Assembly: GCA_039800325.1 (NCBI GenBank)
Contig: JBDLQY010000177.1
Location: 62,001 to 126,000 of the forward strand
Length of the DNA: 64,000 nt
Reading direction: 5' to 3'
Source of the DNA: SYIM01 sp039800325
GTDB taxonomy: Bacteria > Pseudomonadota > Gammaproteobacteria > Burkholderiales > Burkholderiaceae_E
Both the position numbers and the translations under genes were made by a program. A model generated the notes under the pieces. It was not told where the DNA came from, searched no databases, and saw only the letters and a program-made list of their open reading frames with translations. Positions within the stretch are counted from its first letter, which is position 1. Each line of letters starts with the position of its first letter. Shown here in pieces: positions 53,169 through 61,686 of the stretch.

Positions 53169-54779
53169 ATGGCGAATCTGCAGCGTTTCTGGGCGCTTGG
53201 TCTGGCCGGTGTATTGACGGTTTTGGCGGCGGGCGCAGCCGGGGTCGGCTGGTTGCACTGGGTCTGGTGGATAGTGTTTGCGCTGCTGGCGGGCCTGGGT
53301 TTGCACGATGTGCTTCAGCCGCGGCATGCAATCCTGCGCAACTACCCCATCGTCGGTCATTTCCGTTTTCTGTTCGAGTCGATTCGACCCGAAATTCGGC
53401 AGTACTTCATCGAGTCTGATACCGAGCGAGTACCGTTTTCGCGTGAGCAGCGGGCCATCGTCTATCAGAGAGCTAAGGGGGCGCTCGATAAACGCCCCTT
53501 TGGCAGTCGTAACGATGTCTATGTCGATGGATTTGAGTGGATCAATCACTCAGTCAGCCCCAGTCAGATCGCCTCGCATGACTTTCGCGTGCAGGTGGGT
53601 CCGCAGTGCGCGCAGCCCTACAGCGCGTCGGTGTTCAATATCTCAGCCATGAGCTTCGGATCCCTGTCGGCCAACGCTGTTCTGGCGCTCAATCAGGGCG
53701 CTCGTCTGGGTGGCTTTGCGCACGACACCGGAGAGGGTTCAATTTCGCGCTATCACCGCGAGCCTGGCGGTGATCTGATCTGGGAACTGGGCTCAGGGTA
53801 CTTCGGTGCTCGAAATCCCGATGGCAGTTTTTCAGCGCAACGCTTTGCCGAGAATGCAAACACGCCACAGGTCAAGATGGTCGAACTCAAGCTGTCGCAG
53901 GGCGCCAAGCCAGGGCATGGCGGGGTTTTGCCTGCGCCCAAGGTGACGCTTGAGATCGCTGAAGCACGGGGTGTAGAGCCCTGGAAGACAGTCGAGTCGC
54001 CTGCTACCCATTCGGCGTTTTCAACACCCGTCGAGATGCTGGCCTTTATTGCTCAAATGCGCGCGCTTTCCGGTGGCAAGCCCGCCGGGTTCAAGCTGGC
54101 TATCGGGCATCCCTGGGAGTTTTTTGCCATCGTCAAAGCCATGCTCGAGACGGGAATTACGCCCGATTTCATTGTCGTTGATGGCAAAGAAGGCGGCACC
54201 GGTGCTGCGCCGGTCGAATTCATGGACAGAGCAGGGATGCCCATGCACGACGGGTTGCTGTTCGTGCATAACACCCTGGTGGCTGCGGGTTTGCGTGATC
54301 GCATTCGATTGGGCGCGGCCGGTAAGATCATCACCGCCTTCGACATTGCGCGTGCCCTGGCCCTGGGGGCCGACTGGTGTAATGCGGCGCGTGGCTTCAT
54401 GTTCGCGCTGGGCTGTATCCAGTCCATGAGCTGTCATACCGACCGCTGCCCCACGGGCGTTGCCACGCAGGACAGGCTGCGCAGTCGCGCGCTGGTGGTA
54501 CCTGACAAGGCGCAGCGCGTGTTTCAGTTTCATCGCAACACACTAGAGGCCTTGCGTGAGCTGCTGCAGTCGGCAGGCCTGGCCCATCCTGCGCAGCTGC
54601 GACCGCATCACATCATGCATCGCGTCAGCCGTGACGATGTGCGTCCGCTCTCAGAGGTTTATCGATTTCTCGCACCGGGCGCACTGCTGCAGTCGGGGGG
54701 TGCACAGGCCTGTGGATCGCCCTGGTCGGCGTGGTGGGAGCGTTCGAGGTCCGATAGTTTCAGACCTGCACGCCTTTAG
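53169..54779 (+). CDS. Membrane-anchored FMN-binding glutamate-synthase-like protein
   Basis: A 536-residue protein. Two helices at about 8-48 are followed by the glutamate synthase central/FMN domain, with FNISAMSFGSLSANAVLALNQGA, GGTGAAPVEFMD and the Cys-rich MSCHTDRCPTGVATQ that holds a 3Fe-4S type cluster in GltB. The N-terminal glutamine amidotransferase and the C-terminal GltB domain are absent. Family members are widespread and their reaction is not established. It is divergent from the Zrg-type set. Confidence 0.88.
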   Translation: MANLQRFWALGLAGVLTVLAAGAAGVGWLHWVWWIVFALLAGLGLHDVLQPRHAILRNYPIVGHFRFLFESIRPEIRQYFIESDTERVPFSREQRAIVYQRAKGALDKRPFGSRNDVYVDGFEWINHSVSPSQIASHDFRVQVGPQCAQPYSASVFNISAMSFGSLSANAVLALNQGARLGGFAHDTGEGSISRYHREPGGDLIWELGSGYFGARNPDGSFSAQRFAENANTPQVKMVELKLSQGAKPGHGGVLPAPKVTLEIAEARGVEPWKTVESPATHSAFSTPVEMLAFIAQMRALSGGKPAGFKLAIGHPWEFFAIVKAMLETGITPDFIVVDGKEGGTGAAPVEFMDRAGMPMHDGLLFVHNTLVAAGLRDRIRLGAAGKIITAFDIARALALGADWCNAARGFMFALGCIQSMSCHTDRCPTGVATQDRLRSRALVVPDKAQRVFQFHRNTLEALRELLQSAGLAHPAQLRPHHIMHRVSRDDVRPLSEVYRFLAPGALLQSGGAQACGSPWSAWWERSRSDSFRPARL

Positions 54780-54784
54780 CGCGA

Positions 54785-55396
54785 TTACTTCAGCGGCAGG
54801 GCCACGCCGATAGCAATGAAGATAAGCGCGCAGCTTCGGTTGAACAGGTGGCCGCTATGTTCGAGCCAGGGGCGCAGGCGGTGGGCGAGCGCTGCGATCA
54901 GCATCTCGGTGGCGAATTCAATTGCGACAAAGGTGCCGGCCATCATTACAAACTGCGCGGGTAGCGCCGCAGTCGGGTCAATGAACTGTGGCAGGAAGGC
55001 CGCGAAAAACAGCAGCGCCTTCGGATTGGTCAGTGCCGTCAGCAGGCCCTGCCGGAAGCGCGACCCAACTGAACTCATGTCGAGCGACTGCGCATCGCTG
55101 GGTCTACCAGGGGGCGGCGCATTCCAAAGCTGCAGCCCCAGCCAGACCAGATAGGCTCCACCCAGCCAGCGCAGGGCGGATAGAGCACCCGGATTGGCTT
55201 GCAGCAGTGCGCCAATACCGAACAGGGATAATCCAATCAGCACCGCGAACCCCAGCGTGCCGCCTATGACGGTTGCGACTGTGGCCCGGGCGCCATACAG
55301 GACGCCGTGAGTGAGCGCCAAAAGCCCATTGGGGCCTGGCGACAGCGACAGCCCCACCGCCGCAATTAGATAGACCAGCCAAGCCTCAAGTGACAC
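54785..55396 (-). CDS. LysE/RhtB-family amino-acid exporter
   Basis: A 203-residue inner-membrane exporter with six predicted helices. The N-terminal SLSPGPNGLLALTHGVLYG and the central LLTALTNPKALLFFAAFLPQF are family marks. Substrates in the family are homoserine, threonine, lysine and others; the sequence does not decide. The start is GTG at 55396. The gene lies directly after tctA on the same strand, with nine bases between them, so it may be co-transcribed with tctCBA. Confidence 0.9.
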   Translation of the reverse strand: MSLEAWLVYLIAAVGLSLSPGPNGLLALTHGVLYGARATVATVIGGTLGFAVLIGLSLFGIGALLQANPGALSALRWLGGAYLVWLGLQLWNAPPPGRPSDAQSLDMSSVGSRFRQGLLTALTNPKALLFFAAFLPQFIDPTAALPAQFVMMAGTFVAIEFATEMLIAALAHRLRPWLEHSGHLFNRSCALIFIAIGVALPLK

Positions 55397-55405
55397 GTCA
55401 AGACA

Positions 55406-56899
55406 CTACCGAGGCCGTGCGCGCCACCGCCTGAGCAGCCAGGGGGATAGGAGCAGCAGCAAGGCGATGGCCAGAATGGTGGCGGATATGGGACGCGTGA
55501 TGAAGGTGGCATAACTGCCCATGCTGATGGTGAGCGCCTGCCGCAGGGATTGCTCAGCCATGGGTCCAAGGATGAGGCCGATGATCATGGGCGCGACTGG
55601 AAAGTCGAATCGCCGGCAGATAAATCCCAGCAGACCGAAGGCAAACAGCAGCAGCAGGTCGAAGGCCGAGTTACTGGCGCCAAAAACGCCGGCCGCTGAG
55701 ATCACGATGATGCCAGCATAAAGCCAGGGCGGCGGGATACGCAGCAGTCGAACCCACAGGCCCACCAGCGGCAGATTGAGGACGAGCAGGATCACGTTAC
55801 CAATGTATAAGCTTGCGATCAGGGTCCAGACCAGGGCCCCCTGCTGCGTAAATAGCGTGGGGCCGGTTTGTATGCCGTAAGACTCGAAGGCGGACAAAAT
55901 GATGGCGGCGGTGGCCGACGTGGGAATACCCAGCGTTAGCAGGGGCATCAGTACACCTGCCGCTGCTGCGTTATTGGCGGCTTCCGGGCCCGCTACCCCC
56001 TCGATGGCACCGTGGCCGAATTCCTCGGGATGTTTAGAGAGTTTTCTTTCGGTGTAGTAGCTCAGCAGCGTTGGTAGTTCGGCGCCACCTGCAGGCATGG
56101 CACCGATCGGGAAACCGAGCAGGCTTCCTCTTAGCCAGGGTTTCCATGACCGACGCAGATCGTCGCGGCTGAGCATCAGCCGGTCAGTGACGCGATGGGT
56201 CTGCGTATTCTGGGCCTCGCGTCCCTGCCAGGCCAGAAACAAAGCCTCACCGACGGCGAACAGACCCACCGCTGCGATGGTGACCTCAATGCCATCGAGT
56301 AGTTCAACCTGTCCGAGCGTGAATCGCGGCTGTCCCGTTTGTAAATCGATGCCGACCAGGCCAAATAAAAGGCCGGCAGCCAGGCTGACCAGTCCGCGCA
56401 AGACAGAATTACCCAGTACTGCGGTCACCGCCACCAATGCAAGAACCATCAGGCTGAAGTATTCGGCGGGGCCAAAGGCCAGTGCAGCCTCGACCACCCA
56501 GGGCGAGATGAAGGTCAGGGCGAGCGTGCCTATAGTACCGGCCACAAAGCTGCCGATGGCTGCGGTGGCCAGTGCGGCGCCAGCGCGTCCCCGGCGGGCC
56601 ATTTTGTTGCCTTCGAGCGCGGTAACTACAGTGGCGGATTCGCCCGGCGTATTGAGCAGGATAGACGTGGTTGAGCCGCCATACATGGCGCCGTAATAGA
56701 TGCCTGCGAAGAGCACAAACATGCCGACTGCAGGCGCCTTGAAGGTGAGCGGCAGCAGCAGCGCAATCGTCAGCGCAGGACCGATTCCCGGCAGCACGCC
56801 TACCAGTGTGCCGACCAGGCAGCCTGCAAAGCCGTACAGCAGATTGATAGGCTGAAGCGCCGTGGCGAAGCCCTGCAGCAGGGACTCAAAGGCGCTCAT
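55406..56899 (-). CDS. tctA: Tripartite tricarboxylate transporter, large permease
   Basis: A 497-residue inner-membrane protein with about 11 helices. GVLPGIGPALTIALLLPLTF near the N-terminus, YYGAMYGGSTTSILLNTPGE and the repeat LLTLGIPTSATAAIIL are TctA signatures. It works with TctB and the TctC binding protein to import carboxylates using the sodium or proton gradient. The start at 56899 overlaps the tctB stop by four bases. An upstream in-frame extension to 57112 lies in tctB. Confidence 0.94.
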   Translation of the reverse strand: MSAFESLLQGFATALQPINLLYGFAGCLVGTLVGVLPGIGPALTIALLLPLTFKAPAVGMFVLFAGIYYGAMYGGSTTSILLNTPGESATVVTALEGNKMARRGRAGAALATAAIGSFVAGTIGTLALTFISPWVVEAALAFGPAEYFSLMVLALVAVTAVLGNSVLRGLVSLAAGLLFGLVGIDLQTGQPRFTLGQVELLDGIEVTIAAVGLFAVGEALFLAWQGREAQNTQTHRVTDRLMLSRDDLRRSWKPWLRGSLLGFPIGAMPAGGAELPTLLSYYTERKLSKHPEEFGHGAIEGVAGPEAANNAAAAGVLMPLLTLGIPTSATAAIILSAFESYGIQTGPTLFTQQGALVWTLIASLYIGNVILLVLNLPLVGLWVRLLRIPPPWLYAGIIVISAAGVFGASNSAFDLLLLFAFGLLGFICRRFDFPVAPMIIGLILGPMAEQSLRQALTISMGSYATFITRPISATILAIALLLLLSPWLLRRWRARPR

Positions 56900-57372
56900 G
56901 TGCCGGGCCTGCCAAGTCCGACGACGGCTGGTCCCAGGTCGACTCCGAGCAGCAACGAAAACAGCGACCAGAATACGACCGCGATGGCTGTGCAACCCGC
57001 CAGCGAACGTAGGTTGATGGGTTGATCGAAGGCGCGTGCAACTCCAAGAGCACCCAGAGTTGCCGCGACGCAGAATCCAGCTAGCTTGATGAGGAGTGCG
57101 AACACCAGGCATCCGCCGATAAACCAGCTGAGTCTGCGGTTAGCGCCCGCCAGGGGTTTGGTCTGAGGGTCGAGTGCGGCATCAGGCGCCTGTTGCCGCC
57201 AGGCGCTGAGCGCATAGAGCAGCGCGACCGCGATGAGAAGGGCACTGATGGCGGCTGGAACCGTAGAGGCGCCGACTTCGGCGTACATAGGGGACGCCGG
57301 AATAAGCACCACCAGCCAGGCAGCCAGAAGACCAGCCGCCACCAGAAGCACGCCGACAAGCCGGGCGTACAT
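56896..57372 (-). CDS. tctB: Tripartite tricarboxylate transporter, small permease
   Basis: A 158-residue inner-membrane protein with four predicted helices and little sequence conservation, as usual for TctB. The pattern is an N-terminal helix pair, a short polar loop (PDAALDPQTKPLAGA) and a C-terminal pair. Its place between tctC and tctA and the ATGA overlap with tctA fix the assignment. Confidence 0.88.
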   Translation of the reverse strand: MYARLVGVLLVAAGLLAAWLVVLIPASPMYAEVGASTVPAAISALLIAVALLYALSAWRQQAPDAALDPQTKPLAGANRRLSWFIGGCLVFALLIKLAGFCVAATLGALGVARAFDQPINLRSLAGCTAIAVVFWSLFSLLLGVDLGPAVVGLGRPGT

Positions 57373-57391
57373 GGCCGCACTTACCCTAGGC

Positions 57392-58372
57392 TCAGGCCAG
57401 ACCCAGATCCTTCAGGACTTCGTCAGCCTCGCGAATGCTCTTGGCGATTTCCTGTTCGAACGCGGCGCCGACCAGAAAGACGTCTGTCCATTTGCGTTTT
57501 TCGAGCGTCTCCTTCCAGCCCGCCGAAGCGTGAATCTGCGTGAGCAACTCCTGCAGCTTGGCGCGCTGTTCGGCGGAGATTCCCGGGGCACCAAAGACGC
57601 CACGCCAGTTAGCCGCCGTGACATTGATGCCTAATTCGAGCAGGGTGGGTACGTTGACGCCCGGAATGCGCTTACTGCCAGAAACAGCCAGGGCCTTCAT
57701 GCGGCCCGATTCGATGTGCTCCTGAAATTCAGAGTAACCCGAGATGCCGGCGGTGACCTGACCACCCAGAATGGCCGCGTTGGCTGGACCGCCACCGGCG
57801 AAGGCAACATAAGCCGCCTCGCGTGCGCTACGACCGAGGGCCTTGATGACCAGGCCCAGCAGCTGATGGTCGGTACCGCCGGCTGAGCCACCCGCCACTG
57901 AGACCGCCTTGGGGTTAGCTTTGATGGCGGCCGCGAGGTCGTTCCAGTTCTGGATCTTGCCGCTGGCGGGAACCACGATGACGCCAGCCTCTTCGGTAAG
58001 ACGGGCCAGGGGCACCACGTCTTTCATGGTGACCGGGCTCTTGTTGGTGATGGCGGCGCCCACCATGACCGAGCCACCGACCATCAGGGCGTTGCCTTGT
58101 CCCTTTTTCTGATTGACGAAGCGTGGCAGGCCCACCATGCCACCGGCACCGCCTACGTTTTCAAATTGAAAGCTGCCGACCAGACCGGCAGCTTTAGCAG
58201 CCGCCTCGAGCGCACGTGCGGTGCCATCCCAGCCACCGCCTGGTGCTGCGGGGACAAACATATTGATGCTGTCGAACAGGGCCTTGGCCTGAGCAAATGC
58301 GGAGGCGGGAAGTGCAGCATAAGCGCCGCCTGCAGCGGCGGCGGCGAGAAATTCACGACGTTGCGTTCTCAC
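57392..58372 (-). CDS. tctC: Tripartite tricarboxylate transporter, binding protein
   Basis: A 326-residue periplasmic binding protein. The N-terminus RTQRREFLAAAAAGG fits a Tat signal, so it may be exported folded. FVPAAPGGGWDGTARALE and FENVGGAGGMVGLPRF are the ligand-loop marks, and GGSAGGTDHQLLGL follows. This subgroup (GGGWDGTAR) is associated with citrate or other tricarboxylates. The start is GTG at 58372 with AAGGAGA upstream. It is first in the leftward tctC-tctB-tctA operon. Confidence 0.93.
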   Translation of the reverse strand: MRTQRREFLAAAAAGGAYAALPASAFAQAKALFDSINMFVPAAPGGGWDGTARALEAAAKAAGLVGSFQFENVGGAGGMVGLPRFVNQKKGQGNALMVGGSVMVGAAITNKSPVTMKDVVPLARLTEEAGVIVVPASGKIQNWNDLAAAIKANPKAVSVAGGSAGGTDHQLLGLVIKALGRSAREAAYVAFAGGGPANAAILGGQVTAGISGYSEFQEHIESGRMKALAVSGSKRIPGVNVPTLLELGINVTAANWRGVFGAPGISAEQRAKLQELLTQIHASAGWKETLEKRKWTDVFLVGAAFEQEIAKSIREADEVLKDLGLA

Positions 58373-58413
58373 GGGGGTCTCCTTGGATGGTCAATGACTG
58401 TAAGGCCGACATG

Positions 58414-59931
58414 CTAGCGCAGGCCAGCGTTTCTATCTTCCAGTTCCCTGCGAAAGGCCGCGCGCAGTTCGCGCAGTCGAACATCGATGCGCGAAGCTTC
58501 ATAAAAGCTCAGCTGCCTGGAGCGTTGCGCAAGCTGCAGCTGTTCAATCGCGGTAGGCCAGGCGCCTAGCAGCGCATAGTGTTCGCCCATAGATAAGTGG
58601 GCCTGTGCGGATTTGCCCAGAGCCGACTGCGCCTGCGCCAGCATTTGCCATAAACGCGCGTCGCTGCGCCGCTCTTCAAGGGTATTGTCGATAAGCGCCT
58701 CGGCAGCCTTCCAGTCGCCCAGTAGCAGAAGGCAGCGGGCTAGCGTGTGCGTCAGTGCATGCGTACGCGGCGAGCGACTTGTGGCCTGCTCAAGCACAGT
58801 CAGTGCCTCGCGCGGGCGGTTTAGGGTCAGCTCAAGCTCGGCGGCCAGCCGCTCAAGATAGGGGTGCGCAGGCGGTAATAGTCGCCGAGCCTGCTCGATG
58901 GCATTTCGTGTAAACGATTCATCCTGCGCCTGCAGACCCACGGCGGCGAGTGCAAACCAGGCCACTGCCGGGTCTAATGCTCGCTCGGAAAGCTGTCTCT
59001 CAAGAATTGTGCGGCTTCGTGACAGGCCTTCTGGCGAGCGATCGAGCGTGGCGCGCAGCCGTACCCGCAGCAGCAGGAACTCCAGGCTGTCGGCGCGCTG
59101 TCGATAGCGGCTCTCCATCACGCGATTACGGATATCACCCATACGCTCAATCGTGAGCGGATGGGTGCGCATATAAACGGGTGCAGCGCTTTCGTTGAGC
59201 CGCGACGCTTGCTGCAGGCGCTCAAAAAAGCTGGCCATGGCCACACCCTCGAAGCCTGCCTGCTGCAACATCTCAAGCCCGAGCCGATCCGCCTCTCGTT
59301 CAGCATCACGCGAAAAGCCCAGCATTTGGCCCTGCTGCAGCGTTGACCCCAGTGCGATGACGCCACCGGCTGCTTGCGGATTGGAGCGTGCCGCCAGTGC
59401 CGCGAGCACCAGTGAGGTGATCATGAGGGCCATGCTTTGGCGCTGTTCTGCGAGCATGCGGGCGATGTGTCGCTGTGTTACGTGGCCGATCTCGTGGGCC
59501 AGCACAGAGGCCAATTCAGACTCGCTCTGAGCGCTTGCGAAAAGTCCCGTGTGCACGCCGATGAATCCGCCCGGAAGAGCAAACGCATTGAGGGTTCGAT
59601 CATCGATGGCGAACAGCTCGAAGCTATGTCCCGAGGCGGACGGCGTCGCGGCCAGACGCGCAACGAAGGCGTTGAGGAAGTCATTTAACTCGACGTCATC
59701 CAGCAGCGCGCCGGCACGCCTCAACTCACGCATGACCGCCTCGCCAATGCGACGTTCAGCGGCCGGCGTGAGCTCATCGCCCGCCGCATCGCCGAGTCTG
59801 GGTAGTGTCTGGCCAAAGGCCTGTGGTGCGAACCCTGCCGGCGGCGCGGCTAATACGACGGCGAGCATTGCGGCGAGTACGCGGCGAATGATAGACCGGG
59901 TGGTGCGCGGTCTTGACACGTCCGTTGGCAT
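58414..59931 (-). CDS. bepA: Periplasmic M48 metalloprotease with TPR repeats, BepA-like
   Basis: A 505-residue secreted protease/chaperone that monitors outer-membrane protein assembly. A signal peptide ends near AFGQT. The zinc motif is HEIGH in VLAHEIGHVTQRH, with the third ligand in DAEREADRLG. The C-terminal half (from about residue 290) has several tetratricopeptide repeats. The start at 59931 gives a normal signal peptide; 59943 and 60015 are upstream alternatives. It is divergent from moaC. Confidence 0.9.
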   Translation of the reverse strand: MPTDVSRPRTTRSIIRRVLAAMLAVVLAAPPAGFAPQAFGQTLPRLGDAAGDELTPAAERRIGEAVMRELRRAGALLDDVELNDFLNAFVARLAATPSASGHSFELFAIDDRTLNAFALPGGFIGVHTGLFASAQSESELASVLAHEIGHVTQRHIARMLAEQRQSMALMITSLVLAALAARSNPQAAGGVIALGSTLQQGQMLGFSRDAEREADRLGLEMLQQAGFEGVAMASFFERLQQASRLNESAAPVYMRTHPLTIERMGDIRNRVMESRYRQRADSLEFLLLRVRLRATLDRSPEGLSRSRTILERQLSERALDPAVAWFALAAVGLQAQDESFTRNAIEQARRLLPPAHPYLERLAAELELTLNRPREALTVLEQATSRSPRTHALTHTLARCLLLLGDWKAAEALIDNTLEERRSDARLWQMLAQAQSALGKSAQAHLSMGEHYALLGAWPTAIEQLQLAQRSRQLSFYEASRIDVRLRELRAAFRRELEDRNAGLR

Positions 59932-60089
59932 GATCTCAGGCATCTGGGCCGAGGCCAGGAGTATCGGCACAGCAGCTTGCGGTGGCTTGGTCGGTGTGGC
60001 GGCAATATTCAACATAGTCGGATTGCTATGATAGCCCCGCTCTTAACACCTGTTTCTGCTCATTCATCTTCAAGCGAGCCCATGCTGTC

Positions 60090-60563
60090 ATGCTGAATCA
60101 TTTCGACGCCGCCGGCCAGGCGCACATGGTCGACATTGCCGATAAGTCCGCCACCCGGCGGGTGGCCGTGGCCGTTGGTGAGATTCACATGCAGGCGGCG
60201 ACCTTCGACCGGGTGCGTAGCGGCACGGCCCACAAAGGGGACGTTTTGGGTATCGCCCGAATTGCGGCCATTCAGGCCGCCAAGCGCACCTCTGACCTCA
60301 TACCCCTGTGTCATCCGATTGCGCTCACCCGGGTGACGGTATCTTTTGAGCTCGACGAGGCACCGCCGCGGGTGCGATGCCAGGCGCAAGTCGAATGCGA
60401 GGGTAAGACGGGCGTTGAAATGGAGGCCTTAACCGCCGTGCAGGTGGGGCTTCTTACGATTTACGACATGGTCAAGGCGATGGACCGGGGCATGACCATT
60501 ACGGGCGTGAAACTGCTGGAGAAGCACGGCGGCAAGTCTGGCAGTTGGGTGGCGCAAGCTTGA
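60090..60563 (+). CDS. moaC: Cyclic pyranopterin monophosphate synthase
   Basis: A 157-residue enzyme of molybdenum cofactor synthesis, acting after MoaA. Seen are HMVDIADKSATRRVAVA, KGDVLGIARIAAIQAAKRTSDLIPLCHPI with the catalytic His, and EALTAVQVGLLTIYDMVKAMD. It is divergent from bepA, and no other moa gene is adjacent. The next 182 bases hold nothing I recognise. Confidence 0.96.
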   Translation: MLNHFDAAGQAHMVDIADKSATRRVAVAVGEIHMQAATFDRVRSGTAHKGDVLGIARIAAIQAAKRTSDLIPLCHPIALTRVTVSFELDEAPPRVRCQAQVECEGKTGVEMEALTAVQVGLLTIYDMVKAMDRGMTITGVKLLEKHGGKSGSWVAQA

Positions 60564-60745
60564 TGGCGGTATCACCGCTGAGGCCCACAGGTAGCATGGG
60601 CTGATACACCTTGCGCGCCTATTGCTGCCCCCAGAACGTCTTAAGCAAGATCGCGCGGCGCATTGACGGCCGGACCGATCGCATCACAGGACCGACAGTA
60701 CGGTAACCGACCGGCGGAAAGCGCGTTTACCCCGGGGGCGTACCC

Positions 60746-61192
60746 ATGTCTGTTCCTTCGCTATTTAGTACAACAGTCTTCGCACTGCTGGTCACCGTCG
60801 TCGCTTTGATCTGCACGGGTCTGACCGCCCAGCAGAGCGTGGTGACGGTGATGCTGCTGATCATGCAGGGCCTTCTTGCACGATGTTTTGCCCGCCGAGT
60901 TGTGCGCCACGGTTGGCCACAGCGCACGATCCCAGCGCTGCTGGGTGATCAAAGCGTCATATGCGTCGCCTGTGCCCTGATGGTACTGGCCATTGCGCTG
61001 ACCAGCCTGCACCTGATGTGGGCATCGCCTGAACTTCCGCCCGCGCGGCGATTTTTACGCGCGGCGCTTCAATGGATGATTCCTGCGGTCATACTGCTTA
61101 GTACCCTTGCCCAGCGGCTGGACGAGGCCGATGCAGGAAGTAATGCATCACCACAGACCCAGGGCCAGACCCGAGGCCAGGCTGGCGCCTAG
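60746..61192 (+). CDS. Unrecognised four-helix membrane protein
   Basis: A 148-residue protein with about four hydrophobic segments (8-28, 32-48, 70-90, 108-122) and a polar, Gln/Gly-rich C-terminus (QTQGQTRGQAGA). No family was recognised; the arrangement resembles small integral membrane proteins of no known role. GGGGGC precedes the ATG. The last 45 bases overlap the convergent flavodoxin-like gene. Confidence 0.55.
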   Translation: MSVPSLFSTTVFALLVTVVALICTGLTAQQSVVTVMLLIMQGLLARCFARRVVRHGWPQRTIPALLGDQSVICVACALMVLAIALTSLHLMWASPELPPARRFLRAALQWMIPAVILLSTLAQRLDEADAGSNASPQTQGQTRGQAGA

Positions 61193-61666
61193 CTGCCCCG
61201 CCTGCTCGAGCGAGCCCGGCGCGATCTGTTTGCGGGCTGCGATCGCCTGCGGTGTCTGTGCATGAGTGCAGACCACCAGGGGCTCAGCGATCAGACGCAG
61301 GCGCCATCCGGTGCCAATACGCTGCATCTGTCGGACGGCTCCGTGCCCATCAGAACCCGCACACACCATCAGGGCATAGGCGCGGCCCGCCACCGCATCA
61401 AGTACGGGGTAATAGCATCGGTCAAAAAAGTCCTTCATCCGTCCCGCCATGCTGCCCAGCATCTCGGGCGTCGCGAACAGATAGGCATCGGCCGCCAGCA
61501 AGTCGGCCGGGCCAGCCTCATCGCAGCGAAGCATGCGGACCTGAACGGCGGGGTCTTCCTCGGCGACCGCCTGTGCGGCTTCGCTGGCGGCGAAGGCGAG
61601 CTGGCGGGTACCATCCGTAATAGACCACCAGATGAGCAGCAGTTGTCGTGCCCGTTTCGGTGCCAT
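61148..61666 (-). CDS. Flavodoxin-fold NAD(P)H-dependent reductase-like protein
   Basis: A 172-residue cytoplasmic protein. IWWSITDGTRQLAF is the FMN phosphate loop in a variant form, and LFATPEMLGSMAGRMKDFFDRCY is the second flavin loop seen in NADPH-dependent FMN reductases and flavodoxin-like proteins. A third segment, YALMVCAGSDGHGAVRQM, lies near the middle. The redox partner is unknown. It is divergent from the Sel1-protease gene, with only 20 bases between their starts, and convergent with the membrane protein. Confidence 0.8.
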   Translation of the reverse strand: MAPKRARQLLLIWWSITDGTRQLAFAASEAAQAVAEEDPAVQVRMLRCDEAGPADLLAADAYLFATPEMLGSMAGRMKDFFDRCYYPVLDAVAGRAYALMVCAGSDGHGAVRQMQRIGTGWRLRLIAEPLVVCTHAQTPQAIAARKQIAPGSLEQAGQLGASLASGLALGLW

Positions 61667-61686
61667 GTTTTTGTCAGGGGGTTGAC

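Noticed and set aside
54021..54533. A 170-codon antisense frame inside the glutamate-synthase-like gene
   Set aside because: It lies wholly within a well-supported gene, and its translation shows no domain.
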